Of a stretch of DNA of 64,000 bases, positions 25,101-30,296 are shown piece after piece (the stretch's first letter is position 1; the number at the start of each line of letters is the position of its first letter). Below the pieces are notes generated by a model. The model did not search any database, was not told the DNA's origin, and saw nothing but the letters and a program-made list of their open reading frames with translations. Position numbers and translations under genes: made by a program. Where the stretch lies: assembly GCA_022457155.1 (NCBI GenBank), contig JAJGOT010000497.1, forward strand, positions 124,001-188,000, read 5' to 3'. Origin of the DNA: Cladopsammia gracilis. Taxonomy: Eukaryota > Cnidaria > Anthozoa > Scleractinia > Dendrophylliidae.

Positions 25101-28100
25101 TATTTACTTGCGTCCGCAACAAATGTTTCTCGCGCGCCTAAACTGGGAGACATTTGCGTCCGCAACAATGTTTCCTAGCTTGGCCCGGTCCTTATGACAA
25201 AAAGACGACAGTTCACTTTAGATTCGGTCACATTTGTTACCACATATTAGAGGTCCTCATTAGAAGTGAAGTGCTGCGATTCAGCACAGGAGTGGTTGTA
25301 TAGAATTTGAAATTCGACACAGCATAACGGAGTAAGGTCGAAAGGTGTCAAATAATAACAAAAATTTAACAATAAACAGTCGTTTAGAAATTAAAGAAGT
25401 CCAAATGAATTATTTCGTTTTATACCATGTACAGCACTGAGGCGTTTTTTAACCATACGTAAAGTTCAACAGACAACATTTCAGTATTGGGCAAAATTTA
25501 TAATTCGAAAGCGCGCGGAATTCAGTGTTTATAATTCTTTTGTTTAGCTACGTCTTACAAGCCTGCTGAAGTATCGGCTATTTATTAATTGATAAAATTG
25601 AAAACACGAAATCTGAATAACACTAAGTAATACTTTTCTAGTTACAATCTTTCTAGTAATACAAACGGGAGTAGGGTTCGACAGACAGTCAATAGCAAGC
25701 GAAAGCAATCAATAGCAATCGATAGCAATCAACCGAAGTTTTTGATGACGCGCGCGGAATAGTCTGGAAACGACTTAATTTCCACCGTTCCGGTGCGCGC
25801 GCTGACATCCAAGCGACAAGCTCGCGATTCAGATTCCGGCCTTCACAACCAAGGTGGATAACATTTAACTATTATAGCGCGAAAGCGCGCGTGATATCGC
25901 CTAATACTTAGCCGACGAGGCCGTAGGCCGAGTCGGCTAAAATTAGGCGATATCACGCAAGCTTGAGCGCTATAATAGTTTTATAATTCAACACATTGAT
26001 AACAAAGCACAGTTTGAAGAAAAAATATCGCCGACAAGCCTTTTATTTAAAAAAAAAGCTTACAGATGTTTTACCGCGCGAAACTTGCAACATCACAGTG
26101 ACACAGTTCGTGAATGAAAGTGGCGCCTTTGTCAATATTGTGCAAGCTTGAACACTATAACTGTTTTATAATTCAACACATTGATAACAAATCAAAGTTT
26201 CGAGAAAAAATCATTGAGATATACAACCTTTTATTAAGTAAAAAGGCTAACTACAATATTTTACCTCGCACCATTTCTTAAACAACAAGCAGTGAATGCC
26301 GAAACTTTTGCCAAGCTAAAATTAATTTAGCGTACACAATCAGTTGACAGTTTCTACGAAGAGCTTTCGTCTACTCAAAGAACGGGACAGAGTAGTGACT
26401 ACAAGAATTAAAACACAGTAAAATGGCATAGAATGTCTTAGTTACAAGTGTTTCGTATCTTAAAAAGTTTAATTCAGAATCAAAGCAAATTGAACAAACA
26501 CACGGCTACGAACCTAAACATAGCGGCGAAAAGTCGGAAAGAACTGCAGCGTGGACAGTAAGCTTACAAAAATTCACAGCTAAAGGATACAAGAAACGGT
26601 TAAAACATCGTACCTGTCGTTGATTTGGCTTTTTAGTCCCTTCCATAAGCACCAAATTTTCAAACATCGACGTAAGAGCTGAGTCGATCAATGTTGTTTA
26701 CAAACTTGGAATGCTCGTTTTTTAGCTCCCACAGTCGTAATGACGACATCAGAAACTTTTCTGAGGAAACATCAAGTCTATATCATATTCCAGAGGTGAT
26801 TACTAAAGGAATTTCACGAAAATTGTGCTCCTTCATTCACTTCTTGTCGAGCGGTTAAACTTTGAACCAGTTTTCATTCAGCTACGCCAAGAATCACTGC
26901 GACCGCGACAACGCGAAAATTTCGCGCCTTTTTTGTCCAATCATGTGAACAGTATTTTTCTCTTTCTTTTCTTCTCTTTTTTTCTTTCTTTTCCCTTTTT
27001 AAGTAATAGTTCACGCACTTTTTCGCCAAAAAACACGAAATTGCAGGCGGCAGTCATTTTCACTTTCCTTCAAAATGCGAAATTTACCCGCCATCGCTGG
27101 TTATATGTCATGTAGACATGACGTATATCGATAACTCTTTTACCATATTTGGGCAGTGTATCAATGTGTTGAATTATAAGTACATATATCCGCTCTGTTC
27201 TCCGTTGTTGAAGCTTCGCGTCTTGCTAAATCTGCCCAGTATGTAGATGAAACCACAAAGTGCGAAAACTCAATTGATAGCTCTTGAGAAGTACTTATAT
27301 TTAATGCCGTTTGTCTCTCGATATTGTAACCACTGATAACAGTCGCGCCTTTCCCAGAACGCTTTGAAGCCCTGGATGATTCCTCGAAAAGAAATTGCAG
27401 GGAAAATTTTTTTCGCCAAAGTGTCGTCCGTTTTTTATTGAGCAGTAGGAGTCGTCCGTGTTTTCGCTGTCATTGAGTTGAAACCCCAAAGTGCAACCAT
27501 TCGGTTGATCTGAGCATCATGGAGTACTTAGAATTAATGCTCTACCGCTTTTTGGAGTTAATGGGTTTAGAAATCTGGTGTCATTGTGCTTAGTGGAGTT
27601 TTTTTTACTTGTTGTAGAACCAAAGGATCCAGCGGATACCAAGGAAAGGATTGAAAGAACCCACACAGAAGTCAATGCGGATGGTGCCGTGGAAATGCTT
27701 ACCACTGCCCAGAATGTGATTATCGTTCCAGGGTATGGACTGGCTGTAGCTAAAGCGCAGTACGCTATCGCTGATATGGTCAAGAGCCTCAAGGAAAAGG
27801 GACTCAATGTGCGATTCGGGATCCATCCCGTGGCCGGACGTATGCCGGGACAGCTAAACGTATTGCTTGGTGCGTTTGAAAGCGTTGAATGAGTTATATA
27901 GAGTAGGACAACATTTCACTCGATCGGTCGATCGGCTGTTAACAATGCCCAGTTGTAGACCAGTTGTGGATCAGTACAATAATTACTTGTAGAAAATCAG
28001 AAAACGGCAAACTGATCCTTACGGCAAGGCGATGGAGGAGTAAACAAAAGAATAAAACAATATATATATTCAAACAATTTTTTTTTCTGTTAGCCCCCGA

Positions 28101-30296
28101 AGAAGTTTTGTTTTCAAACCGAAACATTGGGTAATATATATTGTTTTATTCTTTTGTTTACTCCTTCATCGCCTTGCCGTAAGGATCAGTTTGCCGTTTT
28201 CTGAGTTTTGTTAACAATGAGCCCGCGATATGTAATGGTCACCTACCTTACCCATGGGACGGCGTTGGAGGGAGGGCAGGGGAGGGTGGGGAGTTGTGGA
28301 GTTGGAGTTGTGGGGAGTTGTTTGTGGATAAAAAAATATTCGCAACTGAGAAAGGAACGCTTGTTCACTTGTACTATCAATAAAGATGAAAAAATAATAA
28401 AAAAGAAAATCAAAAAAAAAGAAAATCTCTTTTGATAATAGAATCAAATCAACAAGCTTACCAGCAAGCAAAAGTTGTATTCTCTTAGATCGATTTCATC
28501 ATAGGGTAGGAAAATTAGAGAGTTACGTAAGTAAAATCACGTTCAAAACTCGGTGGAACACTGTCCCTTTATGGGGCTCATTTTATAGAAAATATATGGG
28601 CTGTAAAGCCGTCAGGACAGAAGAAACTGGTCGTATTGGCGGGGGTTCGACTCTACTGCACCACCGCGCTTCCACAACTATTAAAGACTGGGAATTTATA
28701 TTTCAACGTTAACTTCGCCCTGTATGTTGATATAATTGCAGCCGAGGCAGGAGTGCCTTATGATGTCGTACTTGAAATGGATGAAATCAATGAGGACTTT
28801 CCTGAAACAGACCTCGCTTTGGTGATTGGCGCTAACGATACAGTGAATTCCGCTGCACAGGACGATCCCGGTTCTGTGATCGCGGGCATGCCTGTTTTGG
28901 AAGTTTGGAAAGCGAAACAGGCAAGTGACTTGATATTGTACAGTAACTTATGAAAACACAACGTAGTATGATTCATGCACATTGGTGGTTTAAAGTGCCC
29001 ATAACGTTTAATTTTTTTATTTTCTCATTTGAATGTAAAAATCACACAAGGAACCTCGGCAAAATAATTTCGCGCTTTGCCCAAAACGCGAATTCTTTAT
29101 GAATATTTCAAATCTTCAAAATCCTATCTCTTAGCGGTATACCTGTCCCGCTGTTAAGGAGGCCAACGGGCTCACATTTTCCTGAATCTACGTCACGGTT
29201 CCTTTGTTTGAAGTCACGTGATCCTTTGTTTGAAGTTACGTATTCCTTTGTTTGAAGTTACGTGTTCCTTAATCTACGTCACGGATCCTTTGTTAACCGA
29301 GAGGGACTGAGAGGAGACTAATGGGAATGGTGGACCAAAATGGCGGCAAATTTCGAAGACTTTAAAAAATCATAAAAAATTCACGTTTTGCTAAAAAAAA
29401 AAAAAAAAAAAAATTAACAGACGTTCATTACGTGACATGTAGATTTAGATAAGAAAATAAAAATAAAATAGTTATGGGCACTTTAAGGAGGCAGTTAGCT
29501 GAATTACTGTCCCTTATTCCACTTAAGATGTCCATGAGACACGTCGTTGCGACCTTCGCGTAAATGAAGTCTTTTTTAGTTACTTTTTGATTTTGTATAA
29601 TAATAATAATTTATAATAATAACAATACATTTATATAGCGTCTTTTCCCAGTGGTCCAAAATATATATGATGAAGGGAGTTGAACATAATACATAGCTTA
29701 ATACATAATTTCGCTGAATACCCTGGCCGTTTTAAGCAATGGCAACGCCCACTGAATGATGCAGAGTCGTAAACAACCACGAAATGTTGCAGTCAAATTT
29801 CGCACAGATAAGACATGAAAAAGATGTGTAAGTGAAGAAAACTTAGTTTTGTGTGAGCGAAAGACTGAAGTCTGTTTCTATTATTTTACTGGGAGTGTTA
29901 TTTTGTTTTGGTTGTTTTTTAGTTGTCAATTGTTGGTTTTTGTAATGAACGATTACGCTCAGTGCATCATTAATGACAATTGTTTATTTCTACACAAGCA
30001 CTTAGTACCACTTATAGAAAGAAATTAATCGAGTGTGTTTTAGCTTACATTTTTTCTAGTTCTAAAACGGTTTTACGAAAACTTAGCACTAAAAACTACG
30101 GACGTTTCAAATATAAGGGCTAACCGAGTGTCCGTTTGATTGACAGGTAATCGTGATGAAGCGTACGCTGGGCACTGGGTACGCGGATGTGGATAACCCA
30201 GTGTTCTATAAAGAGAACACTTCTATGTTGCTAGGAGACGCCAAGACGATGTGTGATTCTCTTCTCAGTAAAGTCAGGGAGCACTATGGCAGTTAA
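1442..30296 (+). CDS. NNT: NAD(P) transhydrogenase, mitochondrial (3' ten exons of split gene)
   Basis: The enzyme sits in the inner mitochondrial membrane and couples proton entry to hydride transfer from NADH to NADP+. Ten exons join in frame: 1442-1594, 8053-8309, 13832-14120, 16379-16702, 17283-17471, 19058-19531, 22865-23131, 27618-27869, 28742-28920, 30147-30296. They encode about 844 residues ending at TAA 30294-30296. The family is about 1,080 residues, so roughly 230-240 N-terminal residues lie to the left. Domain order is NAD-binding dI, membrane dII, then NADP-binding dIII, as in animals. Visible landmarks: Rossmann motif [11 protein letters not shown], mobile loop [12 protein letters not shown], membrane motif [13 protein letters not shown] (probable proton-channel His), VLNSYSGWA, and dIII motifs [20 protein letters not shown] and [14 protein letters not shown]. 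Split codons are consistent at every junction. Nine introns are seen; the last is GC-AG. A possible AATAAA lies at 31259-31264. Confidence 0.97.
1754..1882. repeat. palindromic MITE
   Basis: Two arms of about 49 bases are inverted copies. The left arm starts TGTTGCGGTTCAATTTTATC and the right arm ends with its near-perfect complement. The arms are separated by about 30 bases. A longer relative with the same terminal arm occurs at 18407-18833, so this is a family rather than a chance hairpin. No coding capacity. Confidence 0.8.
2103..2533. repeat. foldback/MITE with ~51-bp inverted termini
   Basis: Arms 2103-2153 and 2483-2533 are inverted copies carrying AAGAAGAAAG and GATAGTCGGCTGTGACG with a few mismatches. 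The interior has two related copies of a GCCAGTTTCTTGGTWTCT-type phrase and no ORF of note. No clear target duplication. I read it as a non-autonomous DNA transposon. Confidence 0.7.
2560..3010 (-). repeat. stacked TAA/TTA-tailed retrotransposon 3' ends
   Basis: Three (TAA)n tracts (near 2563-2580, 2748-2780 and 2930-2959) are each followed on the + strand by similar A/T-rich phrases such as TTATTAACAAATTTCTTAAA (2607-2635 and 2983-3003). Read on the minus strand these are 3' ends with AATAAA-like signals running into (TTA)n tails. The simplest reading is repeated insertion of related elements into the same microsatellite. Confidence 0.6.
3263..6974 (-). pseudogene. reverse transcriptase polyprotein, frameshifted and SINE-interrupted
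   Basis: Starting at ATG 6974, the N-terminal region (6974-6262) has a basic helix-like start and a long Asn/Ser/Glu-rich linker. A frameshift in an A/T run near 6262-6290 leads into 5974-6288. The coding then continues without an ATG to about 5853, is split by a SINE, and resumes at 5521. The reverse transcriptase follows: motif [11 protein letters not shown], motif [17 protein letters not shown], motif C FADDAS. Frameshifts lie near 4910, 4690 and 4285. The last frame (3263-4267) has a C-x-C-x7-H-x3-C cluster, then RHNELRDLE, then FFDVRVCHP. That layout resembles the zinc knuckle plus restriction-like endonuclease of R2/R4-type elements; I infer the endonuclease from layout only. No apurinic endonuclease is seen. 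Confidence 0.75.
5535..5839 (-). mobile_element. tRNA-related SINE with 13-bp target duplication
   Basis: The sequence AATGGATTAGGAT occurs on both sides (5522-5534 and 5840-5852), marking a clean insertion in the reverse-transcriptase frame. On the minus strand the SINE begins with a tRNA-like head: box A-like TAGTGGTTAGCGCG (+ 5808-5821) and box B-like GGTTCGAAGCC (+ 5772-5782). A conserved body and a hairpin-like GAGCCTTCTGGCTCGAG follow near the 3' end, then a T-rich tail. A second copy is at 35669-35942 and a degraded one at about 12912-13062. Confidence 0.9.
7049..7118. repeat. (AAT)n microsatellite
   Basis: A pure AAT/TAA tract of about 70 bases. It separates the 5' end of the antisense element (2960-7048) from the 3' endonuclease fragment on the + strand (7119-7497), so it is shared flank for two insertions. 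Confidence 0.95.
7119..7497 (+). mobile_element. 5'-truncated non-LTR element, C-terminal endonuclease-like fragment
   Basis: The frame 7128-7427 reads [16 protein letters not shown], then [19 protein letters not shown] and [10 protein letters not shown]. An (I/V)DVACP block followed by a KY motif and a hydrophobic VVPVV strand is what I expect from the restriction-like endonuclease end of R2/NeSL/R4-type non-LTR elements. The family call is from memory of such blocks. The fragment ends in an (ATA)n tract (7498-7534) and begins at another (7049-7118). No reverse transcriptase is left. Confidence 0.6.
7498..7534. repeat. (TAA)n microsatellite
   Basis: A slightly interrupted TAA tract at the 3' end of the endonuclease-like fragment. 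It is either its tail or the target repeat it entered. Confidence 0.9.
8053..8309 (+). CDS. NNT: NNT exon: end of dI Rossmann fold
   Basis: The acceptor is CCTTTTCCAG ending at 8052 and the donor GTGAGC at 8310. The first two bases finish a split Gly codon; the exon then ends on a codon boundary. It encodes [26 protein letters not shown] and [13 protein letters not shown], the part of dI that closes over NAD(H). The Ty3 element begins only about 120 bases after the donor. Confidence 0.96.
8393..12502 (+). CDS. Ty3/Gypsy gag-pol open reading frame
   Basis: This is one uninterrupted frame of about 1,369 codons; the first ATG is at 8525, since the true gag start is missing. By residue: capsid-like region to about 160, zinc knuckles with Cys/His about 221-255, aspartic protease CQLDTGAS about 320, reverse transcriptase 500-620 ([21 protein letters not shown], and LRDDVLVMG where Y-x-DD is usual), RNase H about 758-830 ([22 protein letters not shown]), integrase HHCC about 986-1026 and DDE core about 1049-1140 (AADLF, TDNGPQ, NGKAES). 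The catalytic acids appear present. No frameshift separates gag and pol. The open frame suggests recent insertion, but the 5' end is rearranged. Confidence 0.95.
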   Translation: MYNHSLVKGEGGIVYLVKTAKETLRRNRQSLKPAPIRLASLRSIMGRDCLQIFRNLSLSPEQQESVQSCLDELETYFKPQRNVVYERYVFNSCVQSQDESVVSFINRLRKLASSCNFGTLTDELIRDRLVIGVKEKDLKGRLLRQKDLSLQKAIELSKSSEVTNQQLKSLEKEERKSVEEINEFKKKDRPRNLKKPVSHKFKKKTHDPKDESDSAAPKGKCKFCGNRIHRKRRECPAFGQECLKCHKSNHFASVCTARPQNPVNTIEEGDEYEDDSDSDLSVLTVESVSTLAGKGKQILTELTFRIQDADHVNYKTDMICQLDTGASCNVISYRDLSILLQNGAPTLDQSSVKLKMYDGSIMKPLGETCLTAEHGGNCHTLKFQVVDSPNKPLLSAESCELMGLLEFNLTPPQAVHNVEYAVKPPLTKDAILSSYKDVFEGLGHIGNSTFVTDSKVKPVQHSPRRVPVALREEVKEKLLDLEKRGIITKVTDPTEWISSMVIVAKPGKIRICLDPRDLNQALQRPKYQMPTLEEILPRLAKAKVFSTLDAKDGFYQIGLDQESSMKTAFWTPFGRYRYLRMPFGVSLAPEEFECKLHDKLDDLPGVVVLRDDVLVMGYGDTQEEAVKDHDENLVRLLQRAREVNLKLNKSKINLRKTEVKFMGHVVTNQGLKPDPDKVKAVEAMPRPTCKKELSSLLGFVNYLSKFLPRLSEVAQPLRELTAKEAQYLWSPQHEAAFTDIKQLVSNHPVLKFYDPQAEVTLQCDASEYGLGATLLQNGQPVAFASRTLSRTERNYAQIEKECLAIVFGCQRFDQYLARKEKICVESDHKPLQAIFKKPIHSAPCRLQRMLLRLLRYNLDVHYKRGSQMFIADHLSRATVNQGEETEKLDEFQIFATEVESMNPFDAIKLSPERLAQLQTCTAQDPILLTLKTTVITGWPELRDQVPIPIREYWCYRDEISVHNGVLFKNHRVIIPKLMQEEVLSRIHSSHLGIESCLRKAKDVVFWPGMSSQIKETVSNCQICAEFQACNPRQPLQTHEIPSRPWSRVAADLFSLHSKNYIVLVDYYSDFIEVSELPDTTSSSVIQFFKEQFSRHGIPDCLMTDNGPQIVSQEFTQFTTDWEFKHVTSSPRYPKSNGKAESAVKIVKNLFKKALKDDKDPWLALLDYRNTPTEGQNSSPTQRLMSRRTRTRLPTASSLLHPRVIEEVDEKIKQKKQTAKYYHDRTAKTLPDIEVGQGVRVAPLERNQPWKSGTCLQKLTDRSYLVKTAKETLRRNRQSLKPAPLSQPEMVHRNKESSGSNLQLQSANQEAPTCPETRDTEQPSASSSVKPQSLTTPDKEPDVVALHPKVLRTRTRIVNPPARYRDFVNT
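8433..8494 (+). repeat. 62-bp copy of pol 3' segment at element 5' end
   Basis: It is identical by eye to 12180-12241 (begins TATCTTGTGAAAACGGCC, ends GAAGCCAGCGCC) and is read in the same frame in both places. Sequence on either side differs. It marks a junction between unrelated upstream intron and the gag region. Confidence 0.9.
12677..12818 (+). repeat. putative short 3' LTR
   Basis: A purine run GAGAAGGGAAA ends just before TGTTACAATAAG, as expected for a polypurine tract before U3. The segment ends CTCTAACA, giving inverted ends TGTTA/TAACA. At 142 bases it is short for Ty3 elements. Without a second copy the call rests on the ends and position only. Confidence 0.45.
12912..13062 (+). 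mobile_element. degraded tRNA-related SINE
   Basis: The phrase GGTCGATGATTCCAGCCTTG, then GTCTCTGCC, then AAATGGGTTCCAGTGAT follows the same order as the body of the two better SINE copies (minus strand of 5535-5839 and 35669-35942), with many changes. It is on the + strand and clearly older. No target duplication is visible. Confidence 0.6.
13832..14120 (+). CDS. NNT: NNT exon: mobile loop of dI and linker to dII
   Basis: The acceptor ends at 13831 and the donor GTAAGA is at 14121; the exon ends one base into a Thr codon. It starts [14 protein letters not shown], the dI mobile loop whose Tyr folds over bound nucleotide. It continues to a Pro/Lys-rich linker ([15 protein letters not shown]) that joins dI to the membrane domain. 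The linker differs in length from the vertebrate one. Confidence 0.95.
15095..16300. mobile_element. non-autonomous DNA element with internal satellite
   Basis: The left end reads TACAGTACAACCTCTAC and the right end is the inverted GTAGAGCGGTTTGACTGTA. Only imperfect 15-19-base inverted ends are seen. The interior is almost wholly the 86-bp repeat, which itself carries the CTCTMCAACRGCCA phrase of the ends. No transposase frame is present. Confidence 0.55.
15116..16260. repeat. 86-bp tandem repeat, about 13 copies
   Basis: The phrase ATAACGGCCACCTCTCTACA recurs every 86 bases (for example AGCCATG at 15133 and 15219), followed each time by TCTCATTCACTCACTCAAAT and AATTGATAACCTCCCC. Copies differ by a few substitutions, so the array is homogenised but not identical. 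Confidence 0.93.
16379..16702 (+). CDS. NNT: NNT exon: start of membrane domain dII
   Basis: The acceptor is TTACATTTCAG ending at 16378 and the donor GTAATA at 16703. It encodes the first dII helices: a Leu/Gly-rich segment, [21 protein letters not shown], then [13 protein letters not shown] and a Gly-rich helix. It ends [10 protein letters not shown], at one base into the next Gly codon. This is among the most conserved parts of the family. Confidence 0.97.
17228..17270. repeat. short (GAT)n tract before exon 5
   Basis: A GATGATGAT run (about nine units) lies just upstream of the polypyrimidine tract and acceptor of the next exon. It makes an open frame into the exon, but the TTTTTGTTCCAG acceptor and the family alignment show it is intronic. 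Confidence 0.8.
17283..17471 (+). CDS. NNT: NNT exon: dII helices around the alpha/beta junction
   Basis: The acceptor ends at 17282 and the donor GTGAGT is at 17472. The exon encodes [13 protein letters not shown], a Gly/Ala helix, then [20 protein letters not shown] and GNAL. In bacteria the alpha and beta subunits are separate; this exon covers the region where they are fused in animals. Both split codons are Gly. Confidence 0.96.
17975..18950 (+). mobile_element. Penelope-like element 3' fragment with nested MITE
   Basis: Frames near 18000-18200 read [28 protein letters not shown] and LTLESWFTNLEQTPLNR (the last across a frameshift), which I recognise as the region after the GIY-YIG domain in Penelope-like elements. 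A MITE interrupts it at 18407-18833. The 3' side (18873-18913) carries CTGAAGATGACTTCC followed by CGAAACGTCAG, the hallmark of Penelope 3' ends. The copy has stops and is inactive. Confidence 0.65.
18407..18833. repeat. MITE nested in Penelope-like copy
   Basis: The ends share the arm GTTCAATTTT(A)T... with the palindrome at 1754-1882. Inside it is a second hairpin: GATAGCGATAATTATCAAGG at about 18664 and its complement near 18740. It has no ORF of note. It splits the Penelope 3' region into two parts. Confidence 0.7.
19058..19531 (+). CDS. NNT: NNT exon: central dII with proton-channel helix
   Basis: This is the longest exon here, 474 bases; the acceptor ATTGCAG ends at 19057 and the donor GTAAGT is at 19532. 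It carries [20 protein letters not shown]. By family knowledge this His corresponds to the essential channel His of the bacterial beta subunit; that equivalence is from alignment by eye. It also has [19 protein letters not shown] and ends in VPMLG with a split Gly codon. Confidence 0.97.
20423..21094. repeat. foldback element with ~100-bp arms
   Basis: The left arm 20423-20526 and the right arm about 20980-21094 are inverted copies; the shared phrase GATTTCCGACAAACCTCRTTTCTTCTTTCAGCTGTTGT reads across both with one or two changes. The right arm also has a 22-base direct repeat of ACAATATATGTTTGTTTACA. The interior has no family that I recognise. It abuts the Penelope fragment on its right. 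Confidence 0.75.
21099..21840 (+). mobile_element. Penelope-like element, GIY-YIG endonuclease end
   Basis: A continuous coding trace 21099-21641 covers a Cys-rich linker ([11 protein letters not shown]) and the GIY-YIG endonuclease: VIYCITC, then [20 protein letters not shown]. One A lost in the A run at 21442-21448 shifts the frame; the original frame then continues to TAA 21639-21641. The reverse transcriptase is missing. The 3' UTR has a hammerhead-like core at 21735-21767. A single frameshift in about 180 codons suggests a fairly young copy. Confidence 0.85.
21735..21767 (+). ncRNA. hammerhead-ribozyme-like motif in Penelope 3' end
   Basis: The segment reads CTCCGACGAAGGGC, loop, GCTCGAAACGTCAGC. 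The order (C)YGACGA, short stem II, CGAAAC, GTC matches the hammerhead core with a U-to-C change in the first box and a very short stem III. Penelope-like elements are known to carry such minimal hammerheads that may work as dimers. Whether this one cleaves cannot be told from sequence. Confidence 0.4.
22865..23131 (+). CDS. NNT: NNT exon: last dII helices
   Basis: The acceptor is GGATTGCAG ending at 22864 and the donor GTAAGT at 23132. It encodes [20 protein letters not shown], whose Asn is a conserved channel residue in the family, then [21 protein letters not shown] and [14 protein letters not shown] leading out of the membrane to dIII. It ends at one base into a Lys codon. Confidence 0.97.
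23334..23518. mobile_element. Mutator-like MITE with 9-bp target duplication
   Basis: GGGCTTCTG occurs at 23325-23333 and 23519-23527. Between them is a 185-bp palindrome starting TAGCCTGCATGACAGGCGC and ending in its complement; arms are about 85 bases with few mismatches. A 9-bp duplication is typical of Mutator-like elements; the superfamily call rests on that and the long arms. Confidence 0.8.
23918..24835 (-). CDS. TP53INP/DOR-like protein, nested antisense in NNT intron
   Basis: The ATG at 24835 opens 305 codons to TGA 23918-23920 without an intron. The N-terminus reads [11 protein letters not shown], then an acidic patch with DDWVLVEE. A hydrophobic start followed by an acidic W-x-x-V/I motif (an Atg8/LC3-binding LIR) is the layout of TP53INP1/2 (DOR), which act in autophagy and nuclear coactivation. 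The middle has four spaced copies of a short SSLxxLF/I-acidic motif (about residues 64, 101, 120, 155). The C-terminus is very basic ([15 protein letters not shown]), nuclear-signal-like. Most of it looks disordered. The family call is moderate: LIR and N-terminus fit, the C-terminus only loosely. It could be a retrogene or an unspliced first exon of a longer gene. Confidence 0.55.
   Translation of the reverse strand: MFSSLSNLVWGAAEELPQDTNNGGVSFDDSKIIEDDWVLVEEITNVSHRQQDSSCSQGDERASSLQALIEENKPEFSGCGNDKASGQVSSSQNENSDSNESSLEKLFAEKQSDASDKSSLEILFAQVQPNDTKNKDDSDCSMKTDETTIGEKSSLQFLFDESLHKESSSAGNNATSVFTLKPLPDPPVVLAPNAGQSRGLYKSYSVDCYQQQPETFEPTVLRRRHVSRVSKRSGEGTTAMVGEVVLQKRNKQPSEGASGVGRGDETRRRTRRANSVACGQIDSARGKRRKRTAEKFSGKGGRRNC
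24965..25192. repeat. MITE with inverted ends
   Basis: The left end GGCTTAACTAGGAAACATTG and the right end CAATGTTTCCTAGCTTGGCC are inverted copies with one gap. The interior repeats GCGTCCGSAACAAW twice and has two forms of CTTAACTGGGA. It lies just upstream of the antisense ORF start. Confidence 0.65.
25868..26330. repeat. palindrome plus diverged ~185-bp direct repeat
   Basis: A hairpin at 25868-25980 has arms AACTATTATAGCGC and CGTGATATCGCCTAAT around a GAGGCCGTAGGCC centre. From 25962 a unit containing TTATAATTCAACACATTGAT is repeated in diverged form from 26147, and the same 20-mer occurs inverted at about 27156-27176. The whole may be one composite element of about 1.3 kb. Confidence 0.6.
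27320..27490 (-). pseudogene. degraded partial copy of the nested ORF
   Basis: By eye, 27392-27485 matches 24359-24456 (shared: GAAATTGCA, TCGTCCGTTTT, ATTGAGCAGT, GAGTCGTCC) and 27328-27378 matches 24108-24160 (GCCTTTCCC/GAACGCTT/CCCTGGA). The intervening ~195 bases of the ORF are missing, and single-base indels break the frame. It is flanked by related phrases GAAACCNCAAAGTGC at 27250 and 27482. It sits about 130 bases before NNT exon 8. Confidence 0.75.
27618..27869 (+). CDS. NNT: NNT exon: first half of NADP-binding dIII
   Basis: The acceptor is TTACTTGTTGTAG ending at 27617 and the donor GTGCGT at 27870. After a Lys/Asp/Glu-rich linker it encodes [16 protein letters not shown] and the nucleotide-binding [18 protein letters not shown], then [20 protein letters not shown]. 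dIII projects into the matrix and binds NADP(H). Confidence 0.97.
27870..28741 (+). other. NNT intron 8
   Basis: It contains the repeat family also present at 43500-43800 (GCCCGCGATATGTAATGGTCA at 28221 onward, and CACTCGATCGGTCGATCGG at 27918). This is interrupted by a foldback insertion at 27948-28209. A poly-purine stretch follows at 28384-28425. Confidence 0.75.
27948..28209. mobile_element. foldback insertion with 10-bp target duplication, Penelope-like end
   Basis: GTTAACAATG is present at 27938-27947 and 28210-28219. Inside, about 68 bases (28002-28070) recur inverted at 28134-28203. The centre reads CCCCGAAGAAGTTTTG and CCGAAACATTGGG, like Penelope 3' ends. Penelope insertions are known for partial inverted copies at an end; I infer this origin. 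Confidence 0.6.
28742..28920 (+). CDS. NNT: NNT exon: second half of dIII
   Basis: The acceptor is AATTGCAG ending at 28741. It encodes [39 protein letters not shown] and [13 protein letters not shown]. The exon ends CAG, followed by GCAAGT: a GC donor. Using the GT four bases further on would break the reading frame, whereas the GC site gives KQ|VIVMK, as in the family. Confidence 0.96.
28921..30146 (+). other. NNT intron 9, GC-AG class
   Basis: The donor is CAG|GCAAGT and the acceptor TTGACAG at 30146. It carries a TTAA-flanked MITE (28994-29482) and then sequence containing a TAATAATAATAA tract (29598) and AAATGAACG-type A/T-rich DNA with no gene. Confidence 0.9.
28994..29482. mobile_element. 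TTAA-flanked MITE
   Basis: TTAA at 28990-28993 and 29483-29486 flanks inverted ends AGTGCCCATAAC / GTTATGGGCACT. TTAA duplication is typical of piggyBac and Kolobok elements. Inside, a 22-bp unit TCCTTTGTTTGAAGTYACGT repeats three times at 29210-29275 and an A17 run lies at 29393-29413. No transposase. Confidence 0.75.
30147..30296 (+). CDS. NNT: NNT terminal exon
   Basis: The acceptor is TGATTGACAG ending at 30146. It encodes [18 protein letters not shown] (the Lys-Arg loop that contacts the NADP phosphate), [23 protein letters not shown] and stops at TAA 30294-30296. The C-terminal length matches the family. Confidence 0.97.
   Translation, partial: VIVMKRTLGTGYADVDNPVFYKENTSMLLGDAKTMCDSLLSKVREHYGS

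Larger units (their letters stand above)
23132..27617 (+). other. NNT intron 7, host of an antisense gene
   Basis: This 4.5-kb intron has a Mutator-like MITE (23334-23518), an antisense intronless ORF (23918-24835), a further MITE (24965-25192), foldbacks and a diverged direct repeat (25868-26330), and a degraded partial copy of the ORF (27320-27490). The part 26330-27240 shows no gene. Confidence 0.85.
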
